From the NCBI RefSeq assembly GCF_030272615.1, contig NC_081414.1, positions 305,371,164-305,435,163 of the forward strand: a DNA stretch of 64,000 nucleotides, in the 5' to 3' direction. Positions 10,951 to 23,300 of the stretch are shown here, piece after piece. The notes under the pieces are model-generated. The model saw only the letters and a program-made list of their open reading frames with translations, was not told where the DNA came from and ran no database searches. Each line of letters starts with the position of its first letter. Position 1 is the first letter of the stretch. The DNA is from Cryptomeria japonica. Its lineage: Eukaryota; Streptophyta; Pinopsida; Cupressales; Cupressaceae. A program made the position numbers and the translations under genes.

Positions 10951-11065
10951 TTAGTTTTCAACCCACCCTTAATTGTATCAAGTACAGGAGCACAAATTTC
11001 ACTAAAACCTCGAATGAACTTCCTATAAAATTGGGCAAGTCCATGAAAACTTCTTACCTCAGTAG
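10951..11065 (-). repeat. Second copy of a chromovirus pol segment beside M
   Basis: 115 bp that repeat 4842-4956 with about four mismatches. Both encode '[17 protein letters not shown]' through 'DTIKGGLKT'. In an undisturbed insertion this segment should occur on one side of M only. Confidence 0.85.
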
Positions 11066-11695
11066 AAATTTTACTCATGCACTTTCCTTAATACAATCTA
11101 CAAGTGTTCAAGATTCTCTTCCTCTGTTTTGCTGAATATGAGGATATCATCAAGGTATACCACTAGACATCTACCTATGTAGTCCTTCAACACCTTATTC
11201 ATCAACCTCATGAAGGTACTAGGGGCGTTAGTAAGCCCAAACAACATAACTAACCACTCATATAACCCCTCTGTAGTCTTAAAATCTATTTTCCATTCAT
11301 CCCCTTCTTTAATCCGGATTTGGTGATATCCACTCTTTAAATCTAGCTTAGTGAAATACTTTGCTTCTCCAAGACAATCTATTAAATCCTCAATTCTAGG
11401 GATAGGAAATCTGTATCTTATGATGATTCTATTTATTTCCTGAGAGTCGTACATAGTCTCCATTTACCTTCTTTCTTGGTTGCTAAGACCATTGGCACAA
11501 CACATGGGCTTATACTTTTCATGATTAGACCTTGATCAAGAAGCTCTTATACTTATCTTGCCACTTCTTTGTTTTATTCAAGAGTCATCTTATATGCAGC
11601 CTTATTAGGCAGTGATGCTCCAGGTATAAAGTCTATCTGGTGACTTACTATTCTAGGAGGAGGTAGAATTGCGGGTGTTCCATCACTCACAATGT
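11066..11695 (-). pseudogene. Chromovirus reverse transcriptase
   Basis: The open stretch 11463-11098 carries RT motifs in order: '[16 protein letters not shown]', '[15 protein letters not shown]', '[15 protein letters not shown]' and the active-site '[11 protein letters not shown]' (YLDD). N-terminal RT ('[15 protein letters not shown]') is readable at 11520-11464 in a shifted frame. The C-terminal side lacks about 40 codons of the usual connection sequence between 'ENLEHL' and 'TEVRSFHG', so there is a deletion at about 11066-11090. Confidence 0.9.
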
Positions 11696-11699
11696 CCTT

Positions 11700-12256
11700 G
11701 AACTATTCTAACAACCGTTGAACTTCTTTAGGTAAACTTTCTTGTCCAGTCTTCTTTTCTTGACTAGGTTTCACTAAGAGAGCATAATGTTCTCCATCTC
11801 CTTTCTTGAGATCTCTCTCAAATTCTTTTCCTTTGGCCAGCAACACATTAGGACCACTAGTCTTGGTTCCTTCATCCTCTACCAAAGATTGAATCCTATA
11901 TGGTACCCCTTCCTTTGTGAATGCATAAGAGTTATTTTTGTCATCATGGGTAGCTTTCCTGTCAAATTGCCACGGTCTGCCTAGCAACAAATACCAGGTG
12001 TCGATGGGTAGAACATCACATAAAATTTTGTCATAATATTTCCCAATTGCAAATTCAACCCATACTTGTTCATTTACTAACATATGTTGTCCTTTATTCA
12101 ACCATGTGACCTTGTAAGGATGACTATGTGGCATGCTACTCAACCCAAGTTTACTTATTGCTTCTTAGAGATGATATTGTCCGTTGATCTTGAGTCAATG
12201 ATCACTTTAAAGACCTTACCAAGTATCTTGCACTTTACTATGAAAAGAGACCTCCT
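11700..12256 (-). pseudogene. Chromovirus protease region
   Basis: Minus strand 12220-12165 reads 'FKVIIDSRSTDNIISKK'. The expected aspartic protease signature is D-S-G-(S/A)-T, so the glycine next to the catalytic Asp is now Arg. Downstream 'CDVLPIDTWYLLLGRPWQF' is the conserved block that ends this domain in plant gypsy elements. Several stops lie between the two parts. Confidence 0.8.
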
Positions 12257-13444
12257 CTATTTAGGCTCTTCTTTAACCGGTTCCCTGATTAGCACCCTTC
12301 TAACCATCAGATTCTCACCATTCTCTAAGTCAAGGTCTACTTCAGGAGACTTCACACTACTAGAATCCTCTTGCACATAATTGATTCTTTTCTCTGAACG
12401 TGATGAGGTTGCCTTCTCTGGACACTTATAGGCAGGATGACCAAAATTACTGCAGTGGTAACACTTCATGTTTGCAAAGTATGAACCTCTACCAGAACTT
12501 CCAGATCTACCTATGTTGTTGCTGTTATGACCTCTTCCTCTACCATAATTTCCTCTTCCACTGGATTCATTAGTTTTCTCAATCAATTTTGACTCTCCTT
12601 GTGATCTTACTTCACTTCCTCTACCAATGTAGCTTCCTCTATAACCTTTTGAATCTTGGCCTCTACCTCTGCCTCTACTAGTGCTTTCATGTTTCTTCTT
12701 ATTCTTTTCTTCTACTTTTAGGGCCAACTGATAACATTTGTGAATGGTATTTGGACTCAACAAACTTAATTCCTCTTGTATGTTCCATCTCAGACTATTA
12801 AGATACCTTGATACTCTAATTCTTTTATCCTCCATCACTTTTGACCTTAGACACAACTTCTGGAACTCTTCGGTGTAGGTACTTACATCTAACTCCTTTT
12901 TCCTTAGGTTTTGTCTTTTCCTATGCAACTGCACTTCATAATCCTCAGGAACATAAGTCTCTCTGATTTTTCTTACCATCTCTTTCCAAGTAGAGATGGG
13001 GATCTTACCTTCTCTTTCTCTCTCATTTTGTATAAACTTCCACCAAGTAACGACAACACCTCTCATTCTTGGCTTAGCCACCTTAACCTTTTGGGCCTCA
13101 GTCACACCTTCACACTCAAAATGATTTTACATATCCTCTATCCATTCCATTACCGACTCTGCTTCCAGCTTGCCACTAAACAGTGGTACTCCTTCCAAAG
13201 ATTCTCCACTCATTGCCTTCAAAGCCTTCAAGAATGGTTCTTGATCAATAACAGGGTCTGGGATAGGGACTTCATCCACTATTTCCAATATTTTACCCTT
13301 CTCATATATCTTCCCACTCACTTCTGCTATCTTGACTTCCACCACACCTAGTTTCTGCTCCACCTGCTCCAACCTTTCCTTGAGCAATCAGTTTTCATCT
13401 TCTTGGTCAGTGACCTGCTTAGCCAATTTTGCATTGGTCACCAT
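12257..13444 (-). pseudogene. Chromovirus gag
   Basis: The likely start is the ATG at 13444 ('MVTNAKLAKQVTDQEDEN'), 57 bp after the primer site. Stops occur at about 13388 and 13127; from 13105 to 12257 the frame is open. It contains the capsid-type retrotransposon gag region ('TWWKFIQNE', 'FQKLCLRSKVMEDKRIRVSR'), an arginine/glycine-rich linker with repeated GRG words, and one CCHC knuckle, CYHCSNFGHPAYKC (about 12474-12433). The protein would package the element's RNA. The TAG at 12257 sits where gag normally reads on into protease. Confidence 0.88.
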
Positions 13445-13501
13445 CTTTACTCCTTCTTCTGATACTAGATCAGTCTTACTCTCTTCACCCCAAATCTTTA
13501 A

Positions 13502-13519
13502 CTAGATCTGATACCAATC
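13502..13519 (-). other. Primer binding site of the chromovirus
   Basis: Minus strand ATTGGTATCAGATCTAGT immediately follows the LTR end. It fits initiator Met tRNA priming. Confidence 0.85.
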
Positions 13520-15154
13520 TGATAGGGAGGATCCTAGATTTCTTGAGTCAGCTTGACTCACTCTAAGGCTTTCTTCCTAGCCTAACCCAGGAATTCTCCT
13601 CTCACTATTCCCCTAATCCACTCTAGGTCCTCACTACCAAGGTTTGATACTCTACTTTGTGTGAATTAACTTTCGTAAATCTACCAACTCACTAATCCAC
13701 TGGATCTCACCAGCCACCTTGCAGGGTTTTCTCTACCATGGATTATACCTACAACTTCTGCTAAGTTGTTTTCTTCCTCATGCTTGGATCTTCTCTCCCT
13801 TTGATCCCATCTTCCTCTGGTCTAAGGCTAACAGCCTAGACTCCAGTCTACCCTACAAGTGATTCCTCTTGGTCACTGATACCTAGCCGGGCTATCATCA
13901 AGCTCTCTTAGGGCCAGTTTGTTGAAACAGCCGATGCCATTCCCTACTCTGCTACACATAGAACTCTACTATACATGGTCAGCTCTTCTAGACAACCTCC
14001 AATGGTCATGTGGATCCCATGATGGAGAATCAAGATAGAGCCATGTTATAACTACTTGTCACCAACTAAAAACAAGAAATAAAATGATAACTCATTTATA
14101 GAGTTGAGCTTGGCACGACTTCAAAATTGGAACTCACAAAACACAAAAAAGTAACATCTACTCTATCACACTGGCATTTGAAGATTTAAGCCATTATTTA
14201 TAGTTTTCAAACAAAAATTAAACTCTAAGAAAGAAACTGGAAAACGGTCCTCAAATTGTTCTTCAAAAGATGTTCTTTGTTCCACATCCAACTTTTTTAC
14301 AGAATGCCCATTGGGTCTTTTATATCCTCTATGACATGTCATGAATCATCCCTAACCGACAAGATTGAACTCGACACAATCGATTTCTTACTGTAACTGT
14401 CTTTTGATTTCCATCGAGTCATCAGGTTAGCACCAAAATACTTACACTGACATCCGATGGCAGTTTACAACTCACTTGCTTTTCTATCGGGCCATCGAAG
14501 TAGCCTCAAAATACTTACTCCGATATCCGATGACATTTTACACTTTGTGCACTTCCACATTGGTTTCCATCAAGTCATCGGAGTAGCATTAAAACACTCT
14601 TACCGATGGCTTATGGTGCACTCCCAATAGAATGCTTCCTTGTTAGGTTATCGGTATAGCCGCAAACATGTTCTGCCAATGGCCAATGATGTGCTCCAAA
14701 CTGCATGGTTTCCCATTAGGTTATTGGATGACACAAAAACTAGTCTTGCAGATACCTGATGGCTCCACTTTGACTTGCTCTGCTTGCTGACTTCTCGCTG
14801 GGTCCCACCATGGTTGCCAAGTCGCAGGAGATATACCTCGTGCAACTTTCTATAGCGGTATAGCGACCGATGTTGATCATCCCTGACTTGCTCACCCGTT
14901 AGCTGGCAGTTTCATCGGGTTATCGGGGTAGGTGGAAAACACTCCTGCCGATATCCGATGGTTCCACTTTGAGTCGCTCCAACCGCTAGTGACTCCATCA
15001 GGGTAAGTCTTGCCGAAAAACAAAACTTTCACAAAGAAGACAAAAATACACCCCAAGCTCCAAACATACAACCTAATGGACTAGAACCAATCCTTATGCC
15101 AAAATTACCAAAATTGAAAAGGGTATTTGCTCACCCTTAGGTGCTCCTATACCA
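13520..15154 (-). repeat. Chromovirus 5' LTR
   Basis: 1,635 bp, paired with 1241-2873 over its whole length. On the minus strand it starts TGGTATAGGAGC and ends CCTCCCTATCA. No convincing ORF. Confidence 0.9.
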
Positions 15155-15471
15155 CTAAGGATTGTAGCCTTCTGGGTTATCATATTTTGAGTAGTGAGCT
15201 CTAGGAAGTGTGCTTGAATGCATATGCATTACCCATTGTAATATTTACACATACTACTGCAAAGTATCATCTTATTGTGGGTAGGTTCCCATCATGGTTT
15301 CTCCTTTAACTGGGTTTTCCATCTCAAAATCTTGGTGTTATGTGTGTTGCTATCATTATGTTTATCTTTATTCTTGTTGCAGTTAATCAAATCTAAGATT
15401 GTGCTTAAATTGTTTAATTAAGTGAAAACTGATTCACCCCCCCACTCAGTTTTCCTTCATTGTTGTTGTCA
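15155..15471 (+). repeat. 3' LTR of element X, second part
   Basis: Continues LTR X after the chromovirus. It contains the U5-like block 'catggtttctcctttaac', 'tcaaaatcttggtgttatg' and the C-rich end 'gattcacccccccactcag' shared with the other copia-like LTRs here. The end at TGTTGTCA (15471) is approximate. Confidence 0.65.
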
Positions 15472-15599
15472 ATAGATTCTATCTAAATTAGTTATCTGAG
15501 AAAAGATGAAGGTTAGGGTTCTTATGAGACACAAAGGGAGCTGGCAATTAGCTCACAAATTGCATTCAAAGATGGATTCAACACAATTAGCTATGACTA
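15472..15599. other. Unassigned flank between LTR X and the solo LTR
   Basis: No ORF or repeat recognised. GACTA (15595-15599) is the left copy of the probable target duplication of the 15600-19719 LTR. Before that insertion, this stretch was continuous with 19725 onward. Confidence 0.5.
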
Positions 15600-18500
15600 T
15601 GTCATGCCCAAACTTTTGGGCACGAACGGAATAATTTTTTTTTTTTAAATAACAACCTAATAACATTAAATTTGCTAAAATGAAACGGACTAACAAGTTT
15701 TGTCTTAACTATGTTTTGAGTTAACTCTAACCATTAACTCAAGTAAGTAAAAATAATTTAAATTAAATGCAGAATATTAACTCTCCGAAAGAATTTATTA
15801 TTATCTCATCAATTAATAAATAATAAATTCATTTAAGCAAAAATCTCTAATTAAATTGACAAGAGATATTATCAGTCTCAATTTATCTTTTAATTGTTGT
15901 AGGAATTAATTAAATTAACTCTAGCACTTAGATTTTTAAAACACCTATATTTCAATTTAACAATAATTATAATGTGTATTAAATTTGACTAAAGGGCTAA
16001 ATAAATCCATAATAAAATTTGCCCTATAAAGTTTATTCTCGACAAGCCTAAATTTAGGTGGACTAAGGTTAATCCCCTATGGCCAAAAATCATACAAAAG
16101 AAATCGTTATAATTTCCTAAAATATAAAGCTTCAAAAGAATTAAAATTTAAAACATCATATTTAAATGTTTATATAAACGTATATAAAATATGAATGTAT
16201 AAATAAAATAATTAAACTATAGTTATATTTATACATTCATATATTCAACTATATATATATATATATCCAATACATATATTTTTTTTTAGTTCTTAAATTT
16301 TAAAATAACCATGAACCCTAAAATTTTAATGTTATAAATAAAAGAAATTATACTAACATTTTCTTTTATTTCTTTTATATCTCCCAGAATACCCTAACCC
16401 AAGCTGGGTTAGGGATTTATGTTTAATGCAGGGAGGTGGAGGGCCGAAAGCATGGCAAATCCAAGAAAGGGCCGCATGGTGGGGGGGGGGGTTGTTGCAA
16501 GTAGCGGCGGTGGCAGAGGTGAGAGGAGTTCACGGGGGGAGGCTCCCCGTAGGGACGACTGCAGTCATGCCTGCAGGTCATGGCCCATAGAGGCGGCCTT
16601 GGCTGCCGCTGTGAGATGTGGCCCGCAACCCGGTTGTGTCGTCGTTGTGGGTACTGCCCACAGGGGGGCTGAAGCCTCCCTGATTGTGGGTTGCGGCCCA
16701 CAGTGGCGGCTGCGATCACCACTGGGGGTTGCCACCCACAGTGCAGGGGGGGCCGAGGCTCCCCCATTTTGCTTTTTTTTTTTTGAAAAATAAATTATCT
16801 CCTCTTTATATATATATAAATGTATTTTTCTGTGGTTATAATATTTTCAAACAAACAGTTTCACATGCTGAGGATATTTTTAGATAAAATATGTAGTCTT
16901 ATATATATATATAGACACACACACACTTAAGAAATCTATATTTTTTTTTTCTTAACCTTTTTAAATCATGCAAAAATTAATAAAATATTGACTGCATGGA
17001 AATAGAGGTAAAATTTCTCTTATTTACTTTAAACAATCTATTTATATTTCTTTTTCCAAAACTCACATAAAGCAGGTTTTCAAAACTAACAGATTTAAAT
17101 AAAGCATTTCTTTTTTTTCTATTGACAATCCAGATACTAACTTTAGAGATAGACTGCTAATTTTAGATTTATTTTCTACGATAAATAAAAGGGGAAATGA
17201 CAAAATTTAATAAACTATATTCAACAACTACATTAATCTAGAATTATTTAAATTAACCTTAGAGATAGGCATGTTAAATCTATTAAACCATGATTTGTAT
17301 TTGGGAATAAATAATTAGGACTAATGCTTAATTTTCTCTTACTAACATGCAAGTTTATTACTTTACTCATTTCCATTATTTTAGTATGCATAAGGAAATA
17401 AACTGAACTTTTATTTTCAGACATAACATGCATACAACAAATATTATTTCAATAACTATAGGAACTTAATCTAAAAATAAACATTTCATTTTTGCAGTAA
17501 TAGCTTAGTAAAAATAATGCATTTCTTTAAAGCATATTTAAAATACAATATAGTCAACATTACAATGGGTGAGTTACCCATCTAGTCTCTCATTTCTATT
17601 AAATGGGGACTTTAAACAAAATGAATACATTTCTTTTTCAAATAAATACAACATATAGCTTTCCTTTTACATTGCTGCAACTAAAATATAATATCCCATT
17701 CCCAAATCTTTTTTGCAAATCAAGTAAAACCAGCAACTTCCAAACTTGTTTTTTTTTTCTTTTCTTTCCAAGCAATCCTGCAAATAAATCATGAGGCTAT
17801 GACCATGGAGTGCTCACCTCCCAGCCTAGGCTTTCTAGAAGCCACCCCCGAGCTTGGAGAACCAAGCCCTAGATAGGTTACACACATGCAAACACAACAA
17901 GCAAGGGAAAAACATACAACAAACACTTTCCCAACCAAGGCTACACTTCATCACAAAATGTGATGTTTTTACATGGGTGGTAGTGGACCAAATACCCTGA
18001 GGAGACTACAAGAATGGTAGATCACAAAGCCACCTCATGGCAAACAAAGATATATCATAAGTTCATTAACCCCACATCCTTATGCCCCCCAAGGCATTCA
18101 TGCCATACTTTCTCCCCTTATGACCCCCAAATGGATAAACTAGGCCATGCAACAAGGGTCACATATACACCCCTTGAGTTCACTCTCATAATGAGAGCCT
18201 ATCACTCGAGGGATATCAAACTTCTACCACCCATAAGACCATCCTACGCTCCCAAGAATAGAAGGCCTTGGTTACTCCCAAATCACAAGAAAATGCATAA
18301 AAGAATAAAAGATAGGTCGCATAATAATTTTCACAAAAGAAAATACAAGGAATCAACTTTTACATACAAACAATCTTTCCAACATAAACATGCAACATAG
18401 AAAAGAAACAAAAGGAGAAGATGAACCAACCTTCAATCTACCCAAAGGTTTGCTAGAACTAGTTTGAGGATGAGTAGCCTAATTCCACAATTCTTCCTTC

Positions 18501-19719
18501 TACACTTAGCCAAAATTCTATCCCAAAACTATTCCTTTCAAAATTGCATGATCTCCAAAAATGGAGAGTGGGTGATTACCCACAAAGTCTCTCATTTTTG
18601 CCTAAAAAGACCTTAGTGAGAGTTCTCACAGGTTACTAAAACTGAAAAAGCAAAAAGTAAGAGAAAGTGGGAAAAATGATCTCACATCAAAAAGGAAGGT
18701 TATCTAACCTAGATGGCACCTTCTAATTTTGAATTCTCGCTCACCTTAGGAAACTCACTTTTTGAGGTGACTAAACAGTCACATGGGAGTAGACACATGC
18801 CTAAAAATACTCCTAACCCATAGGTATACCTTATGGACTTTAGGAAACACCTTTAAACTACCCCTAGGAGTTCATTTGACCCCTAATAAACCCATTTGAA
18901 GTTAACTTTCGGGTCAACCCTGAGTTGACCACTCCAAAGACTCTCTACCCAAGGAAAATTTAGAACCACATTCAAATGTTTGAAAAAGCTACGGTTGAAA
19001 CAACTCCCTCCAAGAGACAAGTCAAAAATCAAGACATAAATCAACACGTGTCAAGTGACACAATAAAATACTTTACAAAATTACACATGAAATTTGTCTC
19101 TTGTTACACAAATTAATAATTCAATTTAACACACATGCATCATTTACTTTCACAAATAAAATATGATACATACGGGGTGTTGTCTCTCCAAATAGACAAC
19201 CCCTGGTTTTACGAACGTACATAGGTCTAGGTTTGATTCTCCATAATGTTTCCATGGTCACATGGATAACTTTCCTACACATCTCAATTATACATTAGTA
19301 ATTCCAAATAACCTCATATAATTTTAAACACATGAATAAGAATACACATCAAACACTCTGCATACAATTGACATTTAAACAAATTGATATATCTTATATC
19401 CAAATAAATCCACATAAGCAATTATCATAATCCTCATAATTTTGCTCCATACACAAAACATGCGTCCTATTTCTATCATCATAGTAAAGTCCTGCAAATC
19501 CAATAATGACATACATCACCCCAAATTTATCCTATTCTAGAATCATATAGAGTTCTATATCTATAATGCATAGAAATGAAGCATCAATATATATCAATGT
19601 TATCCAAATCATGGAATCATATAAGTTCTAAATCCATAATGCATAAAAATAAAGCATCCATAATAGTCTCAACATGAAAATCACTGAAATGCTAGGATGA
19701 GTCGGGGTAGGGCCTCACA
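15600..19719. repeat. Probable 4.1 kb solo LTR
   Basis: The segment starts TGTCATGCCC and ends GGGCCTCACA, with near-matching 5 bp flanks GACTA (15595-15599) and GACTG (19720-19724). It has no coding capacity for retrotransposon proteins. Terminal words resemble those of LTR Y (TGTAGTGTCC...GGGCATTACA). Orientation cannot be fixed without a primer site or polypurine tract. Contents: AT-rich DNA, an (AT)n run at 16249-16264, a GC island at 16428-16785, a TA-run followed by (CA)n at 16901-16925. Short ORFs within it look random. Confidence 0.5.
16428..16785. other. GC- and CpG-rich island inside the solo LTR
   Basis: About 360 bp of strongly GC-rich sequence in surroundings dominated by A and T. 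It contains imperfect repeats of the words GTGGGT and GCCCACAG. A TATATATATAAA follows at 16807-16818. It is open in both directions over 110-120 codons, but the products are simple Gly/Arg/Pro-rich sequence, so I do not call a gene. Confidence 0.5.
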
Positions 19720-19724
19720 GACTG

Positions 19725-21334
19725 AGAAAACTAAAAGAGACGCATTCATAAAAGAAGGTGATAATTCGCATAGACTTGAAAGAACCGAATCTAGGTAAAA
19801 TAGACAATCTTTATTAACTTAGGGCAAAACAATTTTTACTGGTCATAGAAAACAAGAATTTGTATGACAAAAAAAAGATCCCAACAAAATATATAAAAAT
19901 TGCCTTTATAGTTGAGGCATGACTCAAAATTGAACCTAGTTGGAAACCTTAACCCACCTAGGGTTAGGTTACAAAAAATCTGCTAGAGGGAAGATAAGAT
20001 CAGATTGACTAATCCGTTGGCGTGTTGAATTCGACTCTTAGAACATCATTTGCCTCTAGAAAAGAAAAATCCTCACACACAAAGGGGAGATCTTTGTATA
20101 GATTCACCTGTAGGAAAAAATGTCTACATATCACATTGAATGAGCATGGGCGGTGTTTGAAATTGGCTACAGAGGCATGGGGAGGGTCAATCATTTCCTA
20201 AAAATCAAGAAAATTCTGCATTGGGATCACATCTGAAAAAGGCCTTCAGACCCATAAGTCTTCTATCTGCAATAAAGAGCCACATGTTGCATCCGAAATT
20301 GGACACATGGTCATATCTGGAGTAATGGCAAGAAAATCAGGTGGTTGGATGAAATCAGGTTGAGAACTAGGCCCCGACTGAGTCAAAAGACTTGTCTCAA
20401 CCATCAGTTTGATAACTACCCATGCATAGGGATTTAAATTCTTAAATTCCCTTCCAATTTGAATTTGGGTCATCAGATCTGTCATCTCATGTGAAGATGG
20501 ACACGTGGGATAGCGTCAAAAGCTCCTAAAAAGAGTTCAACAAGACAAAGGTTTCGACAAGATAAAAAGATTCTTTGTCACCCCCAAAACTCATTCCAAA
20601 AAGGCTTTCACAATTCCTCAAGCCAGGCCCACCAAAGTCTCTTGCGTCATCAAGACAAACCACTTTGACAAGACCCAAAAATCATTGTCACTGAGGGAAA
20701 TCTAAGACAAAAAGGCCTTTTCTACCTAGGGCTCACCACCTCCATCGCCATTGGTTCCACGCAAGCTCCCTTGGAACCCTGAAAAATTCTTTGTGGGATG
20801 GCATGATGACTTTTGCTTCTCTTTGTTTTTATTCTGTGCCCATCTTCCTTCCTCTTGATAGCATTGCTTGTCTCCTTGTCACATGAAAATAGAACATCAA
20901 AATAGGGAACAAAAGAGAAAGTGTTCATGTTTGACACGACAAGGTGATAACAAAGAAACCCTCGTCAAAAACTTCACCCCTTTATTGCTTATCGCGTTGC
21001 CATGTGAAAATGAAATATTAGAACATGTAACAAAAGAGGAAGCGTTCTTGTCCGATGCGATGAAGCGATAACACCCTCCACCAACTGGTAGTAGGTGAAA
21101 AGGGGTCGGTCCTACCATGGACTTAGGACCCTTCAATTAGTAAACTGAAGTAATTTGACCATCTCAACTGGTCAACCTAAAAAAAGTACATGGATCCTGA
21201 ATAGATGCAAGGGCAAAAAATACCCCTTCTAGAAACTGCTAACAAAAATGCGCATAACATGCAAGTTATGCAAAAAATCATTGAATTTCTTAGATGTGAT
21301 CTACAACTAAGTTGACTAAAAAGGGTCAACATTT
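19725..21334. other. Unassigned region with a diverged 88 bp direct repeat
   Basis: No retrotransposon or host gene motif is recognised. One internal structure stands out: 20864-20951 and 20985-21072 are 88 bp imperfect direct repeats (both start TTGCTT and end GATAAC, period 121 bp). Confidence 0.45.
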
Positions 21335-21696
21335 CCTTATCACCTTGCCATCTTCATTCATCTTGTTTCTATAAACCCACTTTGTGCCTATGACGTTCTT
21401 ATCAGCTGGCCTTGGTACCAAATTCTAAGTATTTTTCTTTTCAATTTGTTGAAGTTATTCCTCCATTGCCTTACCCATTTCTCACTCTTGCTGGCTTCAT
21501 TGTAGTTTTTTAGTTCCATCTAAGACATTAGATAGAAATTGACTTGTTCATTGTTTGTAGTAAGCTTCCTTCTTGTTTTCACACCTCCATCCTTGCTGCC
21601 TATGATTTGATCTTCAGGATCATACTTCTGCACATATTTTCTAGGTGGTTTCTTTGTAGTTTCCTCTTCTCTTTCAAATTCATCTTCTTCAACTTC
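21335..21696 (-). pseudogene. Copia integrase-RT linker and RT start
   Basis: Minus strand reads an acidic linker ('EVEEDEFEREEE') and, near 21415-21345, 'NVIGTKWVYRNKMNEDGK', the well-conserved opening of copia reverse transcriptase. The rest of RT and RNase H is missing. Stops are frequent. Confidence 0.75.
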
Positions 21697-21701
21697 GTAA
21701 T

Positions 21702-22502
21702 TGTTGGCATTCTACACTCTTATGAGAATAGTTGATGTTGTCATTGATGGAAACCAACTGGCAACTAACTGGAAAACATCTGTCAACCTACCGGCAGTTA
21801 CCAACACTGGCAATAGACTTCTACATACATCGTCAAGCACTTCACCGACAATGACAATAATGCATACCGACACTCAGGACGACATGGAATAAACTTTGTT
21901 TATTGTTTTATATTGTAATTATCTTTTGTAAAATTCGACATGGCATATTGTAAAAGACTCATATATATGCATAAGATCTTATAGGTCATTTTGAGGAAGT
22001 TGATAAGAAAGATAGAAAGCATGATATTTGTGATATAGTTGATAGAAAAGGTTTTTGGTAATAGACTGAGCTTAAACTGATACTAAACCTAGCATAGTTG
22101 ATGTTGATCTAAAGCAGTACATTGTATTGGATTTTGATAATCCATTTTGTAAGTCTATGTGACTTTTGTTTTGTGATTGAGTAGTGAGCTCTAGGCTGCT
22201 AGCCTTCCTGCATGTGTAGGCCCCTCATGTAAGTAATATTTATTCGTTGGACAGTGAGTGAATATTGTGGGTCACAAATCCCACTGAGATTTTTCCCACA
22301 CCAGGTTTCCTCGTTAAATATCTTGTGTTACGGTGTGTTATCTATGTTGTCTCTGTTATTCTTATTTGCTCCATTAATTCTTATTTACCCGTACATTGTT
22401 TTGGGCTACAAAGTTTTTAATAAGTTAAAATTTTCTATTAACCGGTTAAACACTGATTCACCCCCCCTCTCAGTGTCTTTGGGACTATCATTGATTCTAA
22501 TA
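21702..22502 (+). repeat. Solo LTR of the M family
   Basis: 801 bp from TGTTGGCATTC to ATTCTAATA (probably once CTAACA). Flanked by perfect 5 bp copies GTAAT at 21697-21701 and 22503-22507, and the copia reading continues across them, so this is a clean insertion. It is related to the M LTR (784 bp): shared start, CATTGATGG site (21742-21750), 'cactcaggac' block and C-rich end. No interior remains, as expected after LTR-LTR recombination. The 99-codon ORF inside it is not a gene. Confidence 0.85.
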
Positions 22503-22507
22503 GTAAT

Positions 22508-23300
22508 ATGGTTCTTCAATCTAATTTACAACATTTTTCTTTCCTTTTTGTAAGTCTTCAACAAATTTCACATTCACACTTTCAACAACCTTCTTGAGTT
22601 ATTTTTTGAAACATTTGTATGCCTTGCTATGAGTTGAGTAGCCTAAGAAAATTCCATCATCACGCCTTGCATCAAAACTTCCTAATCCATCCTTATCTCT
22701 TCTAATAAAATATTTACTTCAAAAAGCTTTCAAGTGCTTAACAAAGGGCTTCTTTCCATACCATAATTCACATGGTGTCCACTAGCTATTCACTCTCAAC
22801 TATACCCTATTTAAGGTGTATATTGTTGTGTGGACAACCTATTTCTAGTAGACATTAAGAAGATTTGACTCATTTAGCATTATCCTTTCCATTTCCTTGA
22901 CTGTCCTATTCATTCTTTCTGCAACACCATCTGCTGTGGTGTTCTGGCAGCAAAATATTGTCTTCTAATTCCATGTAGTTCACAATATTCTTTAAACTCA
23001 TTTGATGTAAACTCACCTCCTTAATCTAATCTCAAACCTTTCAGCTTATATCCACTTTCTCCCTCAGCCATTTTCCTGAAAATCTTGAACCTGTCAAATG
23101 CTTGTGACTTATCCTACAAGAAGGTAACCCATGTCATCCTTGAATACTCATCTATGAGTAGCATGAAGTACTTTTCACCATTTAAAGCTCTTGTTTTTTT
23201 AGGACCACATAAATCTGTATGCACTAGTTCCAATGGCGTCGTGGTTGAATATTCATTTGTCTTGAAGCTCACCTTGGTTTTCTTTCCTTTCTAACACTCA
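22508..23300 (-). pseudogene. Copia integrase
   Basis: Read on the minus strand: 'LELVHTDLCGPKKTRALNG' (first catalytic D), 'EKYFMLLIDEYSRMTWV', 'FKIFRKMAEGESGYKLKGL', then 'GGEFTSNEFKEYC' (D replaced by a stop, E present) and 'RRQYFAARTPQQ'. This is the copia-type integrase core. Frameshifts follow 'TPQQ', and the C-terminal part is readable only in pieces. Confidence 0.82.

Larger units (their letters stand above)
1241..15154 (-). mobile_element. Ty3/gypsy chromovirus, complete but interrupted
   Basis: Both LTRs are present (1241-2873 and 13520-15154). On the minus strand the order is primer site, gag with a zinc knuckle, protease, reverse transcriptase, RNase H, integrase, chromodomain, LTR. 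The RT/RNase H/integrase order is that of Ty3/gypsy, and the C-terminal chromodomain marks a chromovirus. Element M (4985-10950) sits inside pol; without it the element is about 7.9 kb. Flanks TTGAG (1236-1240) and CTAAG (15155-15159) differ by two transitions and probably are a decayed 5 bp target duplication. Scattered stops and frameshifts show it is dead. Confidence 0.9.

Noticed and set aside
16419-16793. 124-codon Gly/Arg-rich ORF in the GC island
   Set aside because: Open on both strands and of low complexity, as expected from GC-rich sequence with few stop codons; no domain seen.
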